This document shows positions 12,508 through 24,544 of a DNA stretch of 64,000 bases, piece after piece; position 1 is the stretch's first letter; each line of letters opens with the position of its first letter. Below the pieces are notes generated by a model. That model saw only the letters and a list, made by a program, of their open reading frames with translations. It was not told the DNA's origin and did no database searches. The position numbers and the translations under genes were made by a program. Origin of the DNA: Tubulanus polymorphus (Eukaryota > Nemertea > Palaeonemertea > Tubulaniformes > Tubulanidae); contig NC_134026.1 in assembly GCF_964204645.1 (NCBI RefSeq), positions 15,890,650 to 15,954,649 of the forward strand, read 5' to 3'.

Positions 12508-13240
12508 AAGCCGCGTTCACACGACAACTAGTTAGACCGGTCTAAATGGGTCCGTCCCTGGTCCGGTCCAAATTTAGACCGGATCAAATTTTGGTGAGCG
12601 TTCACACGGCGTTTTGAAACGCAGTAATAAAATCGCTTGTCATTAGGCCCACAAGATGTTGCCATCTGCTAAATAATTAATTGCGCCTGGATGAAGTCTT
12701 GCTTCCAGATTCGAAGTATAGCAAAACATTCTTCATTTGACCAATTCGATCCTCTTGTCAGGTTTAGACATTTTTGCGAATTCGATTTTATTCTATCACG
12801 CTGAAACTCTAAGTAGCGTTTAAACACGGTTCAAAGCACGGCAGTAAAACGGATGATGATCGCGATATACGAATACGAATTACGCTCCAAACCTTTCCAT
12901 AGTATAGGGAGGAAAAACAGTTTTTAAGAATAATTATATAAACGATAATAAAAGCATTTAAAACTTAATAAACTGGACTCACACTCTGCCGCAGAGGTCG
13001 CGACATCTATACCGCAGAGATTCAGAATTACGATTTAGACCGGAGCTGGTACCAGTTTCTGTCCACACACACATATTTAGACCGGTCCAAAATTTGGTCC
13101 GGACCTGGTTCGCTCTTTTAGATGGTGCCAAATTAGACCGGTCTTAAGTAGACTGGTCTAATTTGGAACGGTATTTTGCCCGTGTGAACGCTTGGTCCGG
13201 TCTAAATTAGACCGGACCAAATTTAGACCGGTCTAAATTT
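12508..13240. mobile_element. non-autonomous DNA transposon rich in TTAGACCGGTCTAA palindromes
   Basis: GCGTTCACACG near the left end and CGTGTGAACGC near the right end form inverted termini. Subterminal regions carry many copies of the palindrome TTAGACCGGTCTAA and the related TTTAGACCGG/TGGTCCGG words, clustered at 12,532-12,590 and 13,037-13,230. The roughly 400-bp core has no ORF. Dense subterminal palindromes are usually transposase-binding sites. The superfamily is uncertain. Confidence 0.6.
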
Positions 13241-14060
13241 CGAGCTCAAAAATGAAAAATAAATTCTCGCCGGCTCGAATTTATTTTTTATTTTTTTCAC
13301 TCAACTTTTCTCCCTTCAATCTGAAAATACAATTATAACTAATATTCATATATTATTTCTTATAATTTCAAAATATATAATGAAATCTATATAAATATAT
13401 AAGAATAAATAATAAAATATAAAAGATAAATATAGCTGCCAAGCAGCGATGACGGGTTTTCTGCAAAGCCATTCAGAATGATGGGAATTGGAGTAAATTG
13501 AAATACCGATACATAGAATAAAATGCATTGACAGATTCGAACCTAATATGCAATCACTGTGTAAACGTCAAATATGATTCAGCTTTGAAACCGAACATAC
13601 GCGGACGTACAATCAACAAATATGACTCTATTTGACCAGGCGTTTATTTTGGCATTCAACCATCATGATACTGTATTATCACCATGCTTAAAAATGGATC
13701 TGTCCTATTAAGAACTCATCTTAAGCACCTGCTGAGTCGATAGATTGAGTGAATTTACAGATAAGAACGTATTATAATTTAGAATAGATTTAAGAAGTTA
13801 ATGTTTTTATTGAAATATTTGAATAAATACATATATTGTAGTGTAGATTCAATCAATAAATTATGAATTGATTTGGTCTGGGTTTCCGGCTGATGTTGAT
13901 TTTGGCTTTTATGGATTACAAATTCTATAGTGATAAACAATTGATACCTGCAACATGTGTGTAAATCAAACCTATTCCACTAGTTGCGTGTGTTTCCTAA
14001 TAAACGGGAGATTCACTCATGATCTGAGTTATTAGAACTAGGGGTCCAGGGACACCATGC
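13241..14060. other. no recognisable gene; AT-rich
   Basis: AT-rich sequence. A copy of the dispersed motif AGCTGCCAAGCAGCGATGAC lies at about 13,432-13,460. No ORF is supported. Confidence 0.5.
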
Positions 14061-14110
14061 CCACTTGGGAAGTGGATCCAAATGCTCAACAATCTAACAA
14101 TTTCAATATT

Positions 14111-14726
14111 CAACACCCCCTGGTGACCATATACTAAAACCAATGACCTTGAAACTCACCACAATCATAGAACATGTCAGCAGCTTCGATTTTGTAATTG
14201 ATTGTGATAACAAAATATGCCTTGTTACCAATTTAATATGGAAATACTAAGTTATTCTACATTTCAACGCCCCCTGGTGACCATATTCAAAACCAAATGA
14301 CCTTGAAATTCACCAAAATCATAGAACATGTCCCGAAATATAACTTTGTAATTGATCATGGTAACAAAATATGCCTAGGTACCAATAGGATAAGGAAATA
14401 CTAAGTTAGTCTACTATTCAACGCCCCCTGGTGACCATATAGAATAACTTATGGCCTTAAAACTTGCCACAATCATAGATGATGTCATGAGCTACAACTT
14501 TGCAATTGATTGTGGTTACAAAATATGCATTGATACGAATATAATATAGAAATACTAAGATTTTGTATTATTCAACGCCCCCTGGTGGCCATTTACAAAA
14601 ACTAATGACCTTGAAACTCACCACAATCATAGGACACGTTACGAGCTACAGGTTTCTAATAGATTGTGGTAACAAAATACGCTTAGGTATCAATATAATG
14701 TGGAAAAACTTTTTCCCACCTACGAA
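14111..14726. repeat. 154-bp tandem array, four units, each with a CTCF-like motif
   Basis: Units begin with CAAC[A/G]CCCCCTGGTG at 14,111, 14,265, 14,419 and 14,573, an exact 154-bp spacing. Units share the words CACCACAATCATAG and GGTAACAAAATATGC with moderate divergence. The start of each unit resembles the CTCF core in reverse orientation, and the fourth (CGCCCCCTGGTGGCCA) fits it without a mismatch by eye. Confidence 0.85.
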
Positions 14727-15400
14727 TGAGTACTGATGACACAAAGATGGCCGCCAATTGCGTCATAATTGGCTGATCAAAAATATCTGTCTCAGGTATA
14801 AAACATCCCTTTTCAAAGAATACCCATCACAAATTGCAATGAGAAATGGCGAACCAGTAGGGAGCTATAGGACTCAGAATTCGGGCCAAAATTGTCATTT
14901 TTGGGCACTAAAGAAGGTCATAGGACGGTCATCTTGAGTCCGATCGACCCAATTTTTGTTATGCTGATGGGCCCTGGGGGGATTCACATACATCCGAAAG
15001 ATCAAGGTAATTGATCAAAGCGTCTTCAAAATTTCCCTCAAAAAGTTCAAAAATGTGTAGAAAGTGCTTATTTTGGCGAACAACAATGGCTGCCATTCGG
15101 CCATCTTGATTCTGACAGGGCCAGTTTTTGGGCTGAAGGTGTGTCTAGGGTAGATACATGTGTAACCCAAATATCAAGACATTACATTAAAGCGTCTTCA
15201 AAACTTCCCAAAATAACTGGATTTCGTCTACGGACGGACGGACGGACGACGGGCGAAAAGTGAACGCAATAGCCCGCTGGGACTAAAATTCTGTAATAAT
15301 CTTTGTTCTGTCCTTTTTTATTACTGTATGAACCAATGTTATTCTTTGTAAATATGATGTAATAAAATAAATTTGAATTTCAATTAAATTTGAACATGAG
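14727..15400. repeat. dispersed noncoding repeat with GGAC tract and A/T-rich tail
   Basis: The sequence continues from the tandem array into a region with 'ggccatcttg'-type words and a GGAC tetranucleotide tract at about 15,231-15,248, ending in an AATAAAATAAATTTGAATTT tail near 15,358-15,395. The layout resembles a repeat family common in marine invertebrate genomes. No ORF. Bases 15,400-16,036 hold nothing I recognise. Confidence 0.45.
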
Positions 15401-16036
15401 AATCAAGCATAACTTGTGTTTTTTCAACTTGTCTTTTGTTAACAGTTCCAGAGTTTCAATTACAATCAAATCCAAATTGGCTAAAAAGTACATAGGACTA
15501 AATGAAATGAACTGTTAGTTACTGCAAACCTATTCCAGTGTTATGTCGATCGTGTTGAATCACTTTGCCTGAGTTGAAAGAATCAGATCTTCTATGGTGC
15601 AACATCGGTCGAAGAGAGATATCTTGGTGTTTACTGTCCTTGACCATCTAACTTCATGCGTTTGACATTGGGATCAGCATCATACCCATTTGAACTGCAA
15701 AATATTCATACAACATGAAAACCTACAGTACATGTATACAGTAATCAAACTTTCACCGATGTTGGATATTTGAATGAACGTTAGGCTTATTTCAGTATTC
15801 TAAAGCAGGAAATCATAAGCCCAATCAATAGGCCCTATTCCTATTGGAACAATTATATAATGCATACAGCTGTACCGTACACTTATCAGTCAAGATTGGA
15901 GAAATCGGTTATACCAACGATCAGCAAAATGTACAGGCCTACAATGATTTCTGGTATACAAGCCGTGACCACATGAACGTTTTGGATCTAGGTTTGACTA
16001 TTAATGTCAGCAGGTCAGAGAAAGCCTGAGTAAAAT

Positions 16037-16413
16037 TTAACCCTTTAGTGCCTCAGCCCTAAAAATGTATAATATTTCTTATTGACCTATGTTTTCTGCA
16101 TCCTCTAATTGCATACAACACAAATTCAGTATCAGTTTCAAAATTCAAAAAATTTGAGAACAAAATTTTCTTCATATTTCAATGAACATATGTGGACATC
16201 AGGCTATAGAGCCAGGTTATAAAGTTACAATTTTATGACTACAATACCCTGACGCCGTCTATCGTGTAAGCTTTGTACTAAGTCAACTTCTGTGGACATG
16301 CATGTCAGGCTTTCCAGGCAATTATTTTGGATACTTTCATAGCTTGCACAGGCAGCTATGATTGGAAATATGTTTGTCCACGTGCGTAGACCGGAGGCAC
16401 TGAAGGGTTTTAA
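16037..16413. mobile_element. piggyBac-like MITE, about 370 bp
   Basis: TTAA at 16,037-16,040 precedes CCCTTTAGTGCCTC, and the right end reads GAGGCACTGAAGGG followed within two bases by TTAA (16,410-16,413). Short CCC-starting inverted termini at TTAA targets are characteristic of piggyBac elements. The interior is noncoding. Confidence 0.65.
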
Positions 16414-17277
16414 TAAACCATTTTACAGTTGCTAGCCGCCATTTTGTTAGGGTACTTTTGTCCCGTATTGTTGGGTCATTTTTTTCTCTTTTTTAGAAAC
16501 TATCCGTGATGTGTATTGTATCATATTTCATCTGTCCATGGATGGATTTTGACAAGAAGTGTGTGGATTGCATTTACAACAAAAGAGTGATATTTTGGGT
16601 TTTCTTGGGTGCATGTACGTAAGCCTCTGCCTGCTGTAAAAGCGACTACCAATACAGCCATTACGAACTAGTGCCGGAGAACGGAATACAGTAGTAATGC
16701 CGTAATATTTAAACCTGATACACGTACCAACAATTAAAACCATTTTCCGTAGAGACAAGTGTAGTGAAAATGAAGAAATAACACCCATATACTGAAATAC
16801 ACGCAAAGAAAACAGCGCCGAATCTCGGAATGACAATACACGCGCTGCAGTTAAAGTGCCATAGGAAAAAAACTAGGCAAGATATCTTAAAATTTCAAAG
16901 TTCACCTAAAAGGGGGCGTTTATGCGCACAGTGCTTGAAATGTTTGGATTTTTTAGAAAATTATTTCTGAAAATAACGAACTTCAAATTCAGTACCCTGG
17001 ATTTCTATGCGCACGGCAAAAACTGACCACCGATTTTTATATCGCTCTCATGTCGCATTGTTGTAAATTTGAGAAATGATTTTAACATAACTGGAAACTA
17101 GAGATTCACGCGGTTTGAATGTTGCTGAAGTTGTCAAAATCCATCCATGGACAGATGAAATATGATACAATACACATCACGGATAGTTTTTAAAAAAGAG
17201 AAAAAAATGACCCAACAATACGGGACAAAAGTACCCTAACAAAATGGCGGCTAGCAACTGTAAAATGGTTTATTGCA
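16412..17277. mobile_element. element with 140-bp terminal inverted repeats
   Basis: Bases 16,412-16,553 recur almost perfectly as a reverse complement at 17,135-17,277 (end words AATAAACCATTTTACAGTTG and CATCCATGGACAGATG). The element of about 866 bp starts right at the end of the piggyBac-like MITE. The core has no recognisable coding capacity. No target duplication was seen. It may be a foldback or Mutator-like MITE. Confidence 0.75.
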
Positions 17278-17497
17278 TGGCTCAAATCAATTAGCCTTTC
17301 TGCGTGTGAATACTTCACTGTATTGTTTTAAAAATATGCCTATCGTGTGAATTAGTACATAGACTGAATTAGTCTTTAGGCTAGTCCTGACCAAATCCTA
17401 TCCATGTTATAATAGCACCAGTTATAGTAACATCACTGTAGGGCCGACGAGAGGGAAAAAGTTCTGTTTGTAGTACATAGGCATGGTAGGCTTTTCG

Positions 17498-17960
17498 TAC
17501 TCACTTAATACTTAAAACGCTGTTGTTACCTGTACGTGACTGTACGGTGATTTCTACAGGTTAGCCGTATGTGAGTACGTTGACGCTCAGACTTGCAATA
17601 TTGGGATTCGAAACCAAACGAAAAAAAACCCACTGTGCCACAGAACGTAACTGCAGGGTGAATGAAATTTGATTTACATATAGCCTAGCCTCGTCTAACC
17701 CAAACTCTGTTCTTTCACGCATGCGCGTTTGCAGATTATAGGAACTCACGTTCGGCGTTTTTACGGAATTCACGTACGGTTAACCTGTGGATATCACCGT
17801 ACAGTCACGTACGAGTAACAACTTCGTACTTAAAATGGTATTGGCTACTAGGAACTCACGTACGGCGTTAGTGTAGGGAACTCACGTACGGTTAACCTGT
17901 GGAGATCACCGTACAGTTACGTACGGGTAACAACACACGTACTTAAAATGGTATTGGCTA
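17498..17960. repeat. 110-bp tandem pair with inverted partial copy
   Basis: Two units start with GGAACTCACGT at 17,741 and 17,851 and share CACGTACGGTTAACCTGTGG, ATCACCGTACAG and AAAATGGTATTGGCTACTA. A partial inverted copy lies at about 17,498-17,580. TACGTAC words give internal palindromes. Bases 17,961-18,490 hold nothing I recognise. Confidence 0.7.
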
Positions 17961-18495
17961 CTATAAACCTAATAGGCCTATAGACAAATAAATACCGGTA
18001 GGCTTTCTTAGCTTCCACACTTCACAACCGAACCAACTGACCAACCAGTATATTTATTCCCAGTACGCACCAACCGGCACAGGCCTAACACTGTTTGTGT
18101 ACCGTAGCAGGCTATCGATAATCACCTGATACTTTTCTGTCGTTTGTTTGAGCTCAGACCACTATTCCAAAATCTTCTATATCCTATAGTAAAAACAAGA
18201 AATTCGAGAGTTTAGTTCATATATAAGCGCGTAAATTCAGGGGAAATCCTGCTTATGGCTCATAGGCCAGCATCTTAGCTACACATTGAAGTGGTTTTCG
18301 CCCCACATACCCAACCTAACTTTTGAAATAATCAAACCTTTAGAAAGGAGGGGTATCCCAGTACAGGTATGCCAGTACATCCGAGCCCAATATCTAAGGG
18401 AATCCCCCACCGTGTTTGGTACCCTTACTTCAAGCAAAAAAGTCCATAGAATCCCCTATTTCATCATCAATCTGTCCCTCAGGATCAATGGATTT

Positions 18496-18872
18496 ATAGC
18501 AACTTGTTGTTTTGTTTAGAAATGTATTTGTTAGTCGTGTTTGTAAAGTAATTAGTCATATGTTCTTTCTGTCTTTGTTTATGGCATGTTGTTGCTCAAA
18601 TTGTCTACTTACTGTCTGTCACCTTTGTTTTTCATACCTAAGTTTTCGTTACTATGCAGGAATATATATATATAGATATAAGAGTCAGTTGAAACAGAAT
18701 GAGGGACACAACACACACTTTTATTTGGCAGTTTGTACTGAGCAGTTGTTGCGGTCGGTCGGAAGCCGACCAAGCATTTGAATAAAAGATATTTTATCAA
18801 GATGGAATTGATGACTTTGGATTTATTTTGACGAGCTAGTTCCCGAGTGCACTGAAAATTCCAGTTGTTACA
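18496..18872 (+). repeat. 5' LTR
   Basis: Left copy of the 377-393 bp direct repeat. It contains a TA-rich run and an AATAAAAGATATTTTATC segment that could serve polyadenylation. It starts ATAGCAACTTG, not the usual TG, so the exact 5' boundary rests on the GATTT duplication. Confidence 0.75.
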
Positions 18873-18947
18873 ATTGGTGGAGAACCCGTGGGCAAGATCT
18901 GACAGGCACTGCAGGTTAACAATCTTGTGCCTAGTTTTGGATAAGTA

Positions 18948-19532
18948 ATGGCTGTACTTTGCGAGAATTGTGGACTCAACTGTTGGGGTTCTTGGAGCCG
19001 GACATGTTGTCACGCACAGGACGCATGCTGCAACCGTTGTTATATCATCGGACAATTTGCCCGATTTTGTTAGAATCCTGAGAAGCGAACCCGTCAAAAG
19101 TCCACGAAGAAAATTCGAGATCTGCCGAGGCTTATGATGTTCAATCAGCGTAAACGAATTGAAAACCTCCGAATTATCAGAGAAGGTATATGCATGAATC
19201 TGGGCGAGAATCAGTGCCCAATGATAGTTAGTTCACCAATCGACGTTGGCATCTTAGACTGGGATGATGAGCATTTGTCTGTGGATATTTTACACCCGGA
19301 GCGACTAGACACATCAAAGCTACTTGAATTCGTGAGTTACCCAGTTTTTAGCGCGATTGAGCTGGATCTCAATTTCGAAAAAATCCCTAATCATGTCACT
19401 GATCAGTGCATCTTAGTAGATAATGTGTATTCTGCTGAGGAAACCGCAGCCGATATTTCTATTCTCGATGCGAAAATCCAAAATTTGTGTTCCATTTGCG
19501 ATCGATTAAAAAGACATAACTTTTCGGAATAA
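18948..19532 (+). CDS. LTR-element ORF: Cys-rich leader, in-frame TAG, then 150-codon ORF
   Basis: A single frame starts at the ATG at 18,948. The first 41 codons are extremely Cys-rich (CENCGLNCWGSW, CCHAQDACCNRC) and look metal-binding. A lone TAG at 19,071-19,073 is followed in the same frame by a basic stretch (QKSTKKIRDLPR) and the longer ORF ending at 19,532 (first ATG 19,134), which is mildly acidic and has a CSICDRLKRH end. I do not recognise a domain. The TAG may be a decay mutation or a readthrough codon as used between gag and pol in some retroviruses; the frame stays open on both sides. It is the only coding capacity of the LTR element. Confidence 0.5.
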
Positions 19533-19874
19533 AAGGAATAGTGTCGTGATTGATTTGATGCTTATTAAACTTTTGTATACGCTCGCGACCATCTCTAAAG
19601 TGATATTGAGATGGCAAATGTGCCAGCAGATTAGTCAATATTTCAATGTCAAATGCCTTGTTTCACATGTATTGTGAAATACCACGTACCCCTCCGTCTG
19701 TTTTTTTTCCATATTATATATACCTTAGATCTCTTAAACAATTTGAGCACTTATGTCTAGTATTGTGGTTTTTGTTGATTGTGTAATTGTTTTTTTATGT
19801 TCATTGTGTAATTTGTCATATATTATGTAGTACATGTTTTCTAGATAAGATTAGATTCCGAGTAATTAGGTTTT

Positions 19875-20320
19875 AAATGATTTTGTAACGTTGTTGCGCT
19901 TTGTAGTCAACAAGTATTATTACGTTCGAGATACGTTTTTTAATGATTTTGTAACATTGTTGGGCTTTATAGTCAACAAGTATTGTTACGTTCGAGATAC
20001 GTTTTTTTAATGATTTTGTAACGTTGTTGGGCTTTATAGTCAACAAGTATTGTTACGTTCGAGATACGTTTTTTTTAATGATTTTGTAACGTTGTTGGGC
20101 TTTATAGTCAACAAGTATTGTTACGTTCGAGATACGGTTTTTAATGATTTTGTAACGTTGTTGCGCTTTATAGTCAACAAGTATTGTTACGTTCGAGATA
20201 CGTTTTTTTTAATGATTTTGTAACGTTGTTGCGCTTTATAGTCAACAAGTATTGTTACGTTTGAGATACGTTTTTTTCAATGATTTTGTAACGTTGTTGC
20301 GCTTGGTCAACAAGTATGGT
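19875..20320 (+). repeat. 66-68 bp tandem repeat, seven units
   Basis: Units begin at GTAAC[G/A]TTGTTG near 19,885, 19,951, 20,018, 20,086, 20,152, 20,220 and 20,288. Each contains GTCAACAAGTATTGTTACG, so GTAAC.TTGTTG can pair with CAACAA.GTTAC to make a hairpin. Length variation comes from T-runs. The array sits between the ORF and the 3' LTR of the retrotransposon. Confidence 0.85.
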
Positions 20321-20427
20321 TGGATACTATTGTATTTTTTCCTAGTTTTTTTTTACATGATTTAACCCTGTAGTAGTTTCTCGACTTTAGCGTATATGCA
20401 AAAGTCGCAGAGAAAGTATAGTGGAGT

Positions 20428-20592
20428 ATAGCAACTTGTTGTTTTGTTTAGAAATGTATTTATTAGTCGTGTTTGTAAAGTAATTAGTCATATGTTCTTT
20501 CTGTCTTTGTTTATGGCATGTTGTTGCTCAAATTGTCTACTCACTGTCTGTCACCTTTGTTTTTCATACCTAAGTTTTTGTTACTATGCAGG

Positions 20593-20623
<31 letters not shown>

Positions 20624-20820
20624 ATATAAGAGTCAGTTGAAACAGAATGAGGGACACAACACACACTTTTATTAAGCAGTTTGTACTGAGCAGTTGTTGC
20701 GGTCGGTCGGAAGCCGACCAAGCATTTGAATAAAAGATATTTTATCAAGATGGAATTGATGACTTTGGATATATTTTGACGAGCTAGTTCCCGAGTGCAC
20801 TGAAAATTCTAGTTGTTACA
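20428..20820 (+). repeat. 3' LTR
   Basis: Right copy of the direct repeat, differing by a few substitutions and a longer TA run at about 20,594-20,618. High similarity to the left copy indicates a relatively recent insertion. Confidence 0.75.
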
Positions 20821-20827
20821 GATTTCA

Positions 20828-21317
20828 CACAGATCGCGGATCCAGACTATCGCACATGCAGCACGTGCGGTAGTCGCAGTTTTCAAATGCCCTTGAAAAA
20901 TTGTTGTTTCGGGAAATAAGTAAATACAAAGGCACATAATTTGTGCGCCATAAAAAATAATTGCCTTTCTGTACTAGGACTAAAGCATAATGTGAATGAA
21001 AATAAATTGCCCAAAATCAAAAAAGGCAATATAAGGCAATCTAAGGCATTTTCCTTTACTCAAAAGGGCACTATTCTAAAAGAGACATTATTGTTGCTCT
21101 ATAAATCTAATCGAAAAAGGGCAAATTTCGCCAAAAATCTAAAAAAGGCACAAGCAGATTGAATGTGAAGGCAAATTAAGTGGCATGATACCAATAAATG
21201 GCACATACCAATAAACTCAACCTCGCTCGCTGGGCATTAATACTGGCCCTTTTCAAAGTTGGTGCCCTTTTTTCACTGTGCTGTAGTCACCGAATGGCCC
21301 TGGATCCGCGCCTGTCA
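20828..21317. mobile_element. hAT-like MITE
   Basis: The left end CAGATCGCGGATCCAG and right end CTGGATCCGCGCCTG form inverted termini of the CAG...GGATCCAG type. A similar terminus, CAGGCGCCGATCCAGG, is seen at 47,448. The interior has many GGCA words and no supported gene. A possible target duplication (TCACA / TCATA) is imperfect. Confidence 0.5.
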
Positions 21318-23959
21318 TACATATAACCGAAATTCGTTACCATTTGCAGAAATTATAGCAACATTTATGGGGGACTATGAAGGCAAAGCTTTTAAATGAT
21401 TACACAGTCGGAGGTGGTTTATCAAATTTTTTGAACTATAGTGCTGCTATTATCCCAATCAAATTGCTAGATTTCGATCGTTTCTCGTCAAGTCAACACG
21501 TGTAATTCAAGTGTGATTCTGATGTGCGTAGAGAAAATTGTGACTAGCGTAATGAATGGCGGCGCCATGTTTAAGCTGCCCGTCAATCGATGAATAGTGG
21601 AATTATAGGGTGGAATTATCTTGATTGTATCCATACGAGGTTTATTAGGGGTTAGCGTCAACAAATGGTCCAATATGATTTATACGGATAGACGCTCTTA
21701 ACCGGGAAAACCGTGGTCTGTTTCGTGTTATCGTTGGCCAACGTGACTGACCTTGCTTGAGCGTTCGATGCCGGTGCACCGCTTCAAAGTATTGAACAAA
21801 GTATTCTGATTGTTAATGACATACAACAAATAAACCTTTCGAGAAGGGTACCTAGTGCCTGGCATTCTACTGAAAAATTCTGGATTGATTCACCGCATAG
21901 TTTTTTCGTTCATAGTGAGCATTTTAGTATATGAATCAATGATTGACAGTGACGCGGGTGCGGTTGTATCAGCTGTTGAAGACGTTCGATGTAAACAACA
22001 ATATAAACCACGTGCGCCATGAAAATTGGGACATCGAACTAAGAAGCACTGAATTTTTGAATAACATGTGATTTGAAAAGGCATCTGTGCTGGTTTTTTG
22101 GTTTACCTATGTTATGGCTGTTGGTTGGCAGTCTGCCAAGAGTATGTTAAATCGCGGCACAAAATTTAGTGGTTATACTTACGGCGTAGTCTTTTATGGT
22201 GAAGCAAGTAGAATTGATACGCGGAGGTCAGGCCGGTAAGCTTCGAACGGCTGATGCAATATTTTTCGAGAAAAACGCGATAAACATCGAAAATTCTTCG
22301 CTTTCTATAAGTTACTTGTGTTGACCTATATTTGTGTTTCCGACGTGAATACGGAAATTCTCGGAATTTCCGGGAATTTCGGCACCTCTGACGTAATTTT
22401 GGGAGTCACAAAATGGTGAGCAATTCATTTGACATTCGTGCCGTGCTTAGTTCGCCTAGAGTTTGTTCGTTTGTGAGGATTATAATGGAGTCGGCTATCT
22501 AATTTAGCGTCTCAAATTTAGTAAGTGTGGCAATTTCTATAGTCCTAGCTTGGCTTTGACTACAAAATACATTCCTTCTTTGAAAAAGTAATAGACGATG
22601 GCGCCAGCCCGAGCCGGCGGTGATAACAACGTTTTTGGAGGGAGGCCAGTCGACAAATGTTTGGCATCGTTGTGTTGAAATGAGAGTTAATAGGTGCATA
22701 CAGTTGTGTGCGCTTTTTCATTTGCTATTGCCATATGCTAATTAGTGTGTTTGACGATGTTTTTGCGGTATAATGGCATTCTTCGCGTAACAGCGCATAC
22801 ACGTTAAAATCCGCGCACTACGTAAATCAGCTGATCCATACATCTAACATACGTTCATACAAAGTGTATGTACGCTCTGTATTCACGTGTATACACTCGC
22901 GCTGCACTACGTCGATCTCCTAGCGCGTATTATAAATACTGTCATACGCTTTCTGTTCCTAAGAAAGAAAGTGTGCTCCTCTTTTAATTTCGTTAGATAC
23001 TTCGTCGATGGATACTTATCTTATTATATATCTTAGTCTGGTAAAATCGCTGTTTATCGACGTGAAACCATAAAAATAATATATATTTATGCACTATACG
23101 TTACAGTATCTGGGTAAGCAATGGAGTGGAAGGTGTCCACTAAGTTCCATAAACTCAAAAGGTCTTTAGATCTTCTAGAGTGGGAAATTTACCGTTTCAA
23201 AAAAACGGTTAGTTGCCAATTAAGTTTTGATATTTTCTGTTTTTTTACCTGCATTTTAATCTATTTTCAGGAACATTCAGGAATGTTCAGAATGTTTGAG
23301 CTTGAGATTTTTCAGAGACCTCAAGATTGTAGGGGACTCCCGCATGATAAAATATTCAACGTTTATTTGTTCTAAAAATATATTAAATAGCAATTTCAAA
23401 AAGTCTAAAAATTATGGTGTGTCACTTTCTGATGAGTATTTGTGCTGCCTCATCATCTATTTCTATCTGCATTCAAGATGCTGTTTGAAACTGCTGGAAT
23501 GATTGGATAGAACATTGAACAAAATCTAAACCTAAAGGAAAATATTGCCACATTCATCAGGAATAAAATGAGCTGTCAAGCTTAAGATGAGAATTTTGGA
23601 GCTGTTTAATTGGCTTCCTGGATTTTTATGCTAAATACAAAGAATTGCTACACACAGCCAATATCAAATTTTGTGTCATGCTTCCTAGAGCCCTTATGGT
23701 TTTCTGGACATATTTAAACCAAAACTAACAGCCACGCAAGTGAAAATCAAAATGAATACATGTATAATTGTACGTTCTTCTAGATAGTAGAAAGGTAAAC
23801 CACTTTGCCTCTGGCAAATTATCGAATCTTTGTTGACTCCTCCTATTGCATGGGTCTAAGCCAGGCCCTCTGGAATTGAATTGTAATAAACAGTAATTCG
23901 CCTGTAATGTGATCGGGCCTGGCGGAATGTCCATCCCTATTGTAAAAAATGCCGTTGGT
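21318..23959. other. no recognisable gene
   Basis: Only short random-looking ORFs and no conserved motif are seen. Host intergenic or intronic sequence is likely. Confidence 0.5.
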
Positions 23960-24345
23960 GATCCAATATGGCTGCCATTGGGGTGGCCATCTTGAATTTC
24001 TTGTTTGTACGATACAGCCCGCAATTCTTGTGGATTTCTGCAAAATCTGGTATGAGGATCAGGGTAGGTTAGCTGTCCATACCTATTGTATATGGAGGTC
24101 ATCGGCTTTCACATATGGCTTCCAGGTTAGCCATCTTGAATTTCTAGCACGAAACGACCTGCAATTATTGACGCATTTTCATGATACTAGGTGTAAGAAT
24201 TTAATTTTGGTAGCTGAAATGTATACCCCTTATTGAAAATTGAGTTCAAAAGTATGACCGCCAAGGTTGCCATCCATCTTGGATTTCTTTTCAGCATGAT
24301 ACCTAAACCAATTCTTAATGCATTTTTTCATGTTGTGTGATCTTT
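23960..24345. repeat. diverged tandem repeat, three units
   Basis: Three related segments start near 23,966, 24,100 and 24,252 with 'ATGGCTGCCATTGG..GGCCATCTTGAATTTCTTG'-like words followed by 'CCTGCAATTNTTG'. Spacing is about 135-150 bp and identity is moderate. Confidence 0.55.
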
Positions 24346-24544
24346 GGGGCAGCTAAAATGGGCTTGTCTTTTCATGTAAGGATACATTTACAGAAAGTGA
24401 ACATTATCGCCACATAGCCTATACCATCTTAACTATTTTGAAACTTGTTACATCGTTACAATGTAAATCTTTCTGTAAAACTTTGAATACTGGATCATTC
24501 TAAGGTACTACATTGATAAGGTACTACATCAGCGATTACTTTAA

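Larger units (their letters stand above)
18491..20825 (+). mobile_element. short LTR retrotransposon (non-autonomous), complete
   Basis: Two direct repeats, 18,496-18,872 and 20,428-20,820, are nearly identical apart from an expanded TA run in the second. Both end in GTTGTTACA. A 5-bp repeat GATTT flanks the whole (18,491-18,495 and 20,821-20,825), giving a target-site duplication. Just inside the left LTR, TGGTGGAGAACCCGTG fits a tRNA primer-binding site, and a purine-rich tract precedes the right LTR (about 20,409-20,427). The interior holds a Cys-rich ORF interrupted by TAG and a 7-unit tandem repeat, but no RT or integrase, so it would depend on proteins made elsewhere. Confidence 0.8.

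Noticed and set aside
16528-16836. Minus-strand ORF of 102 aa with several Cys inside the long-TIR element
   Set aside because: No transposase motif; it begins inside the inverted repeat and looks random.
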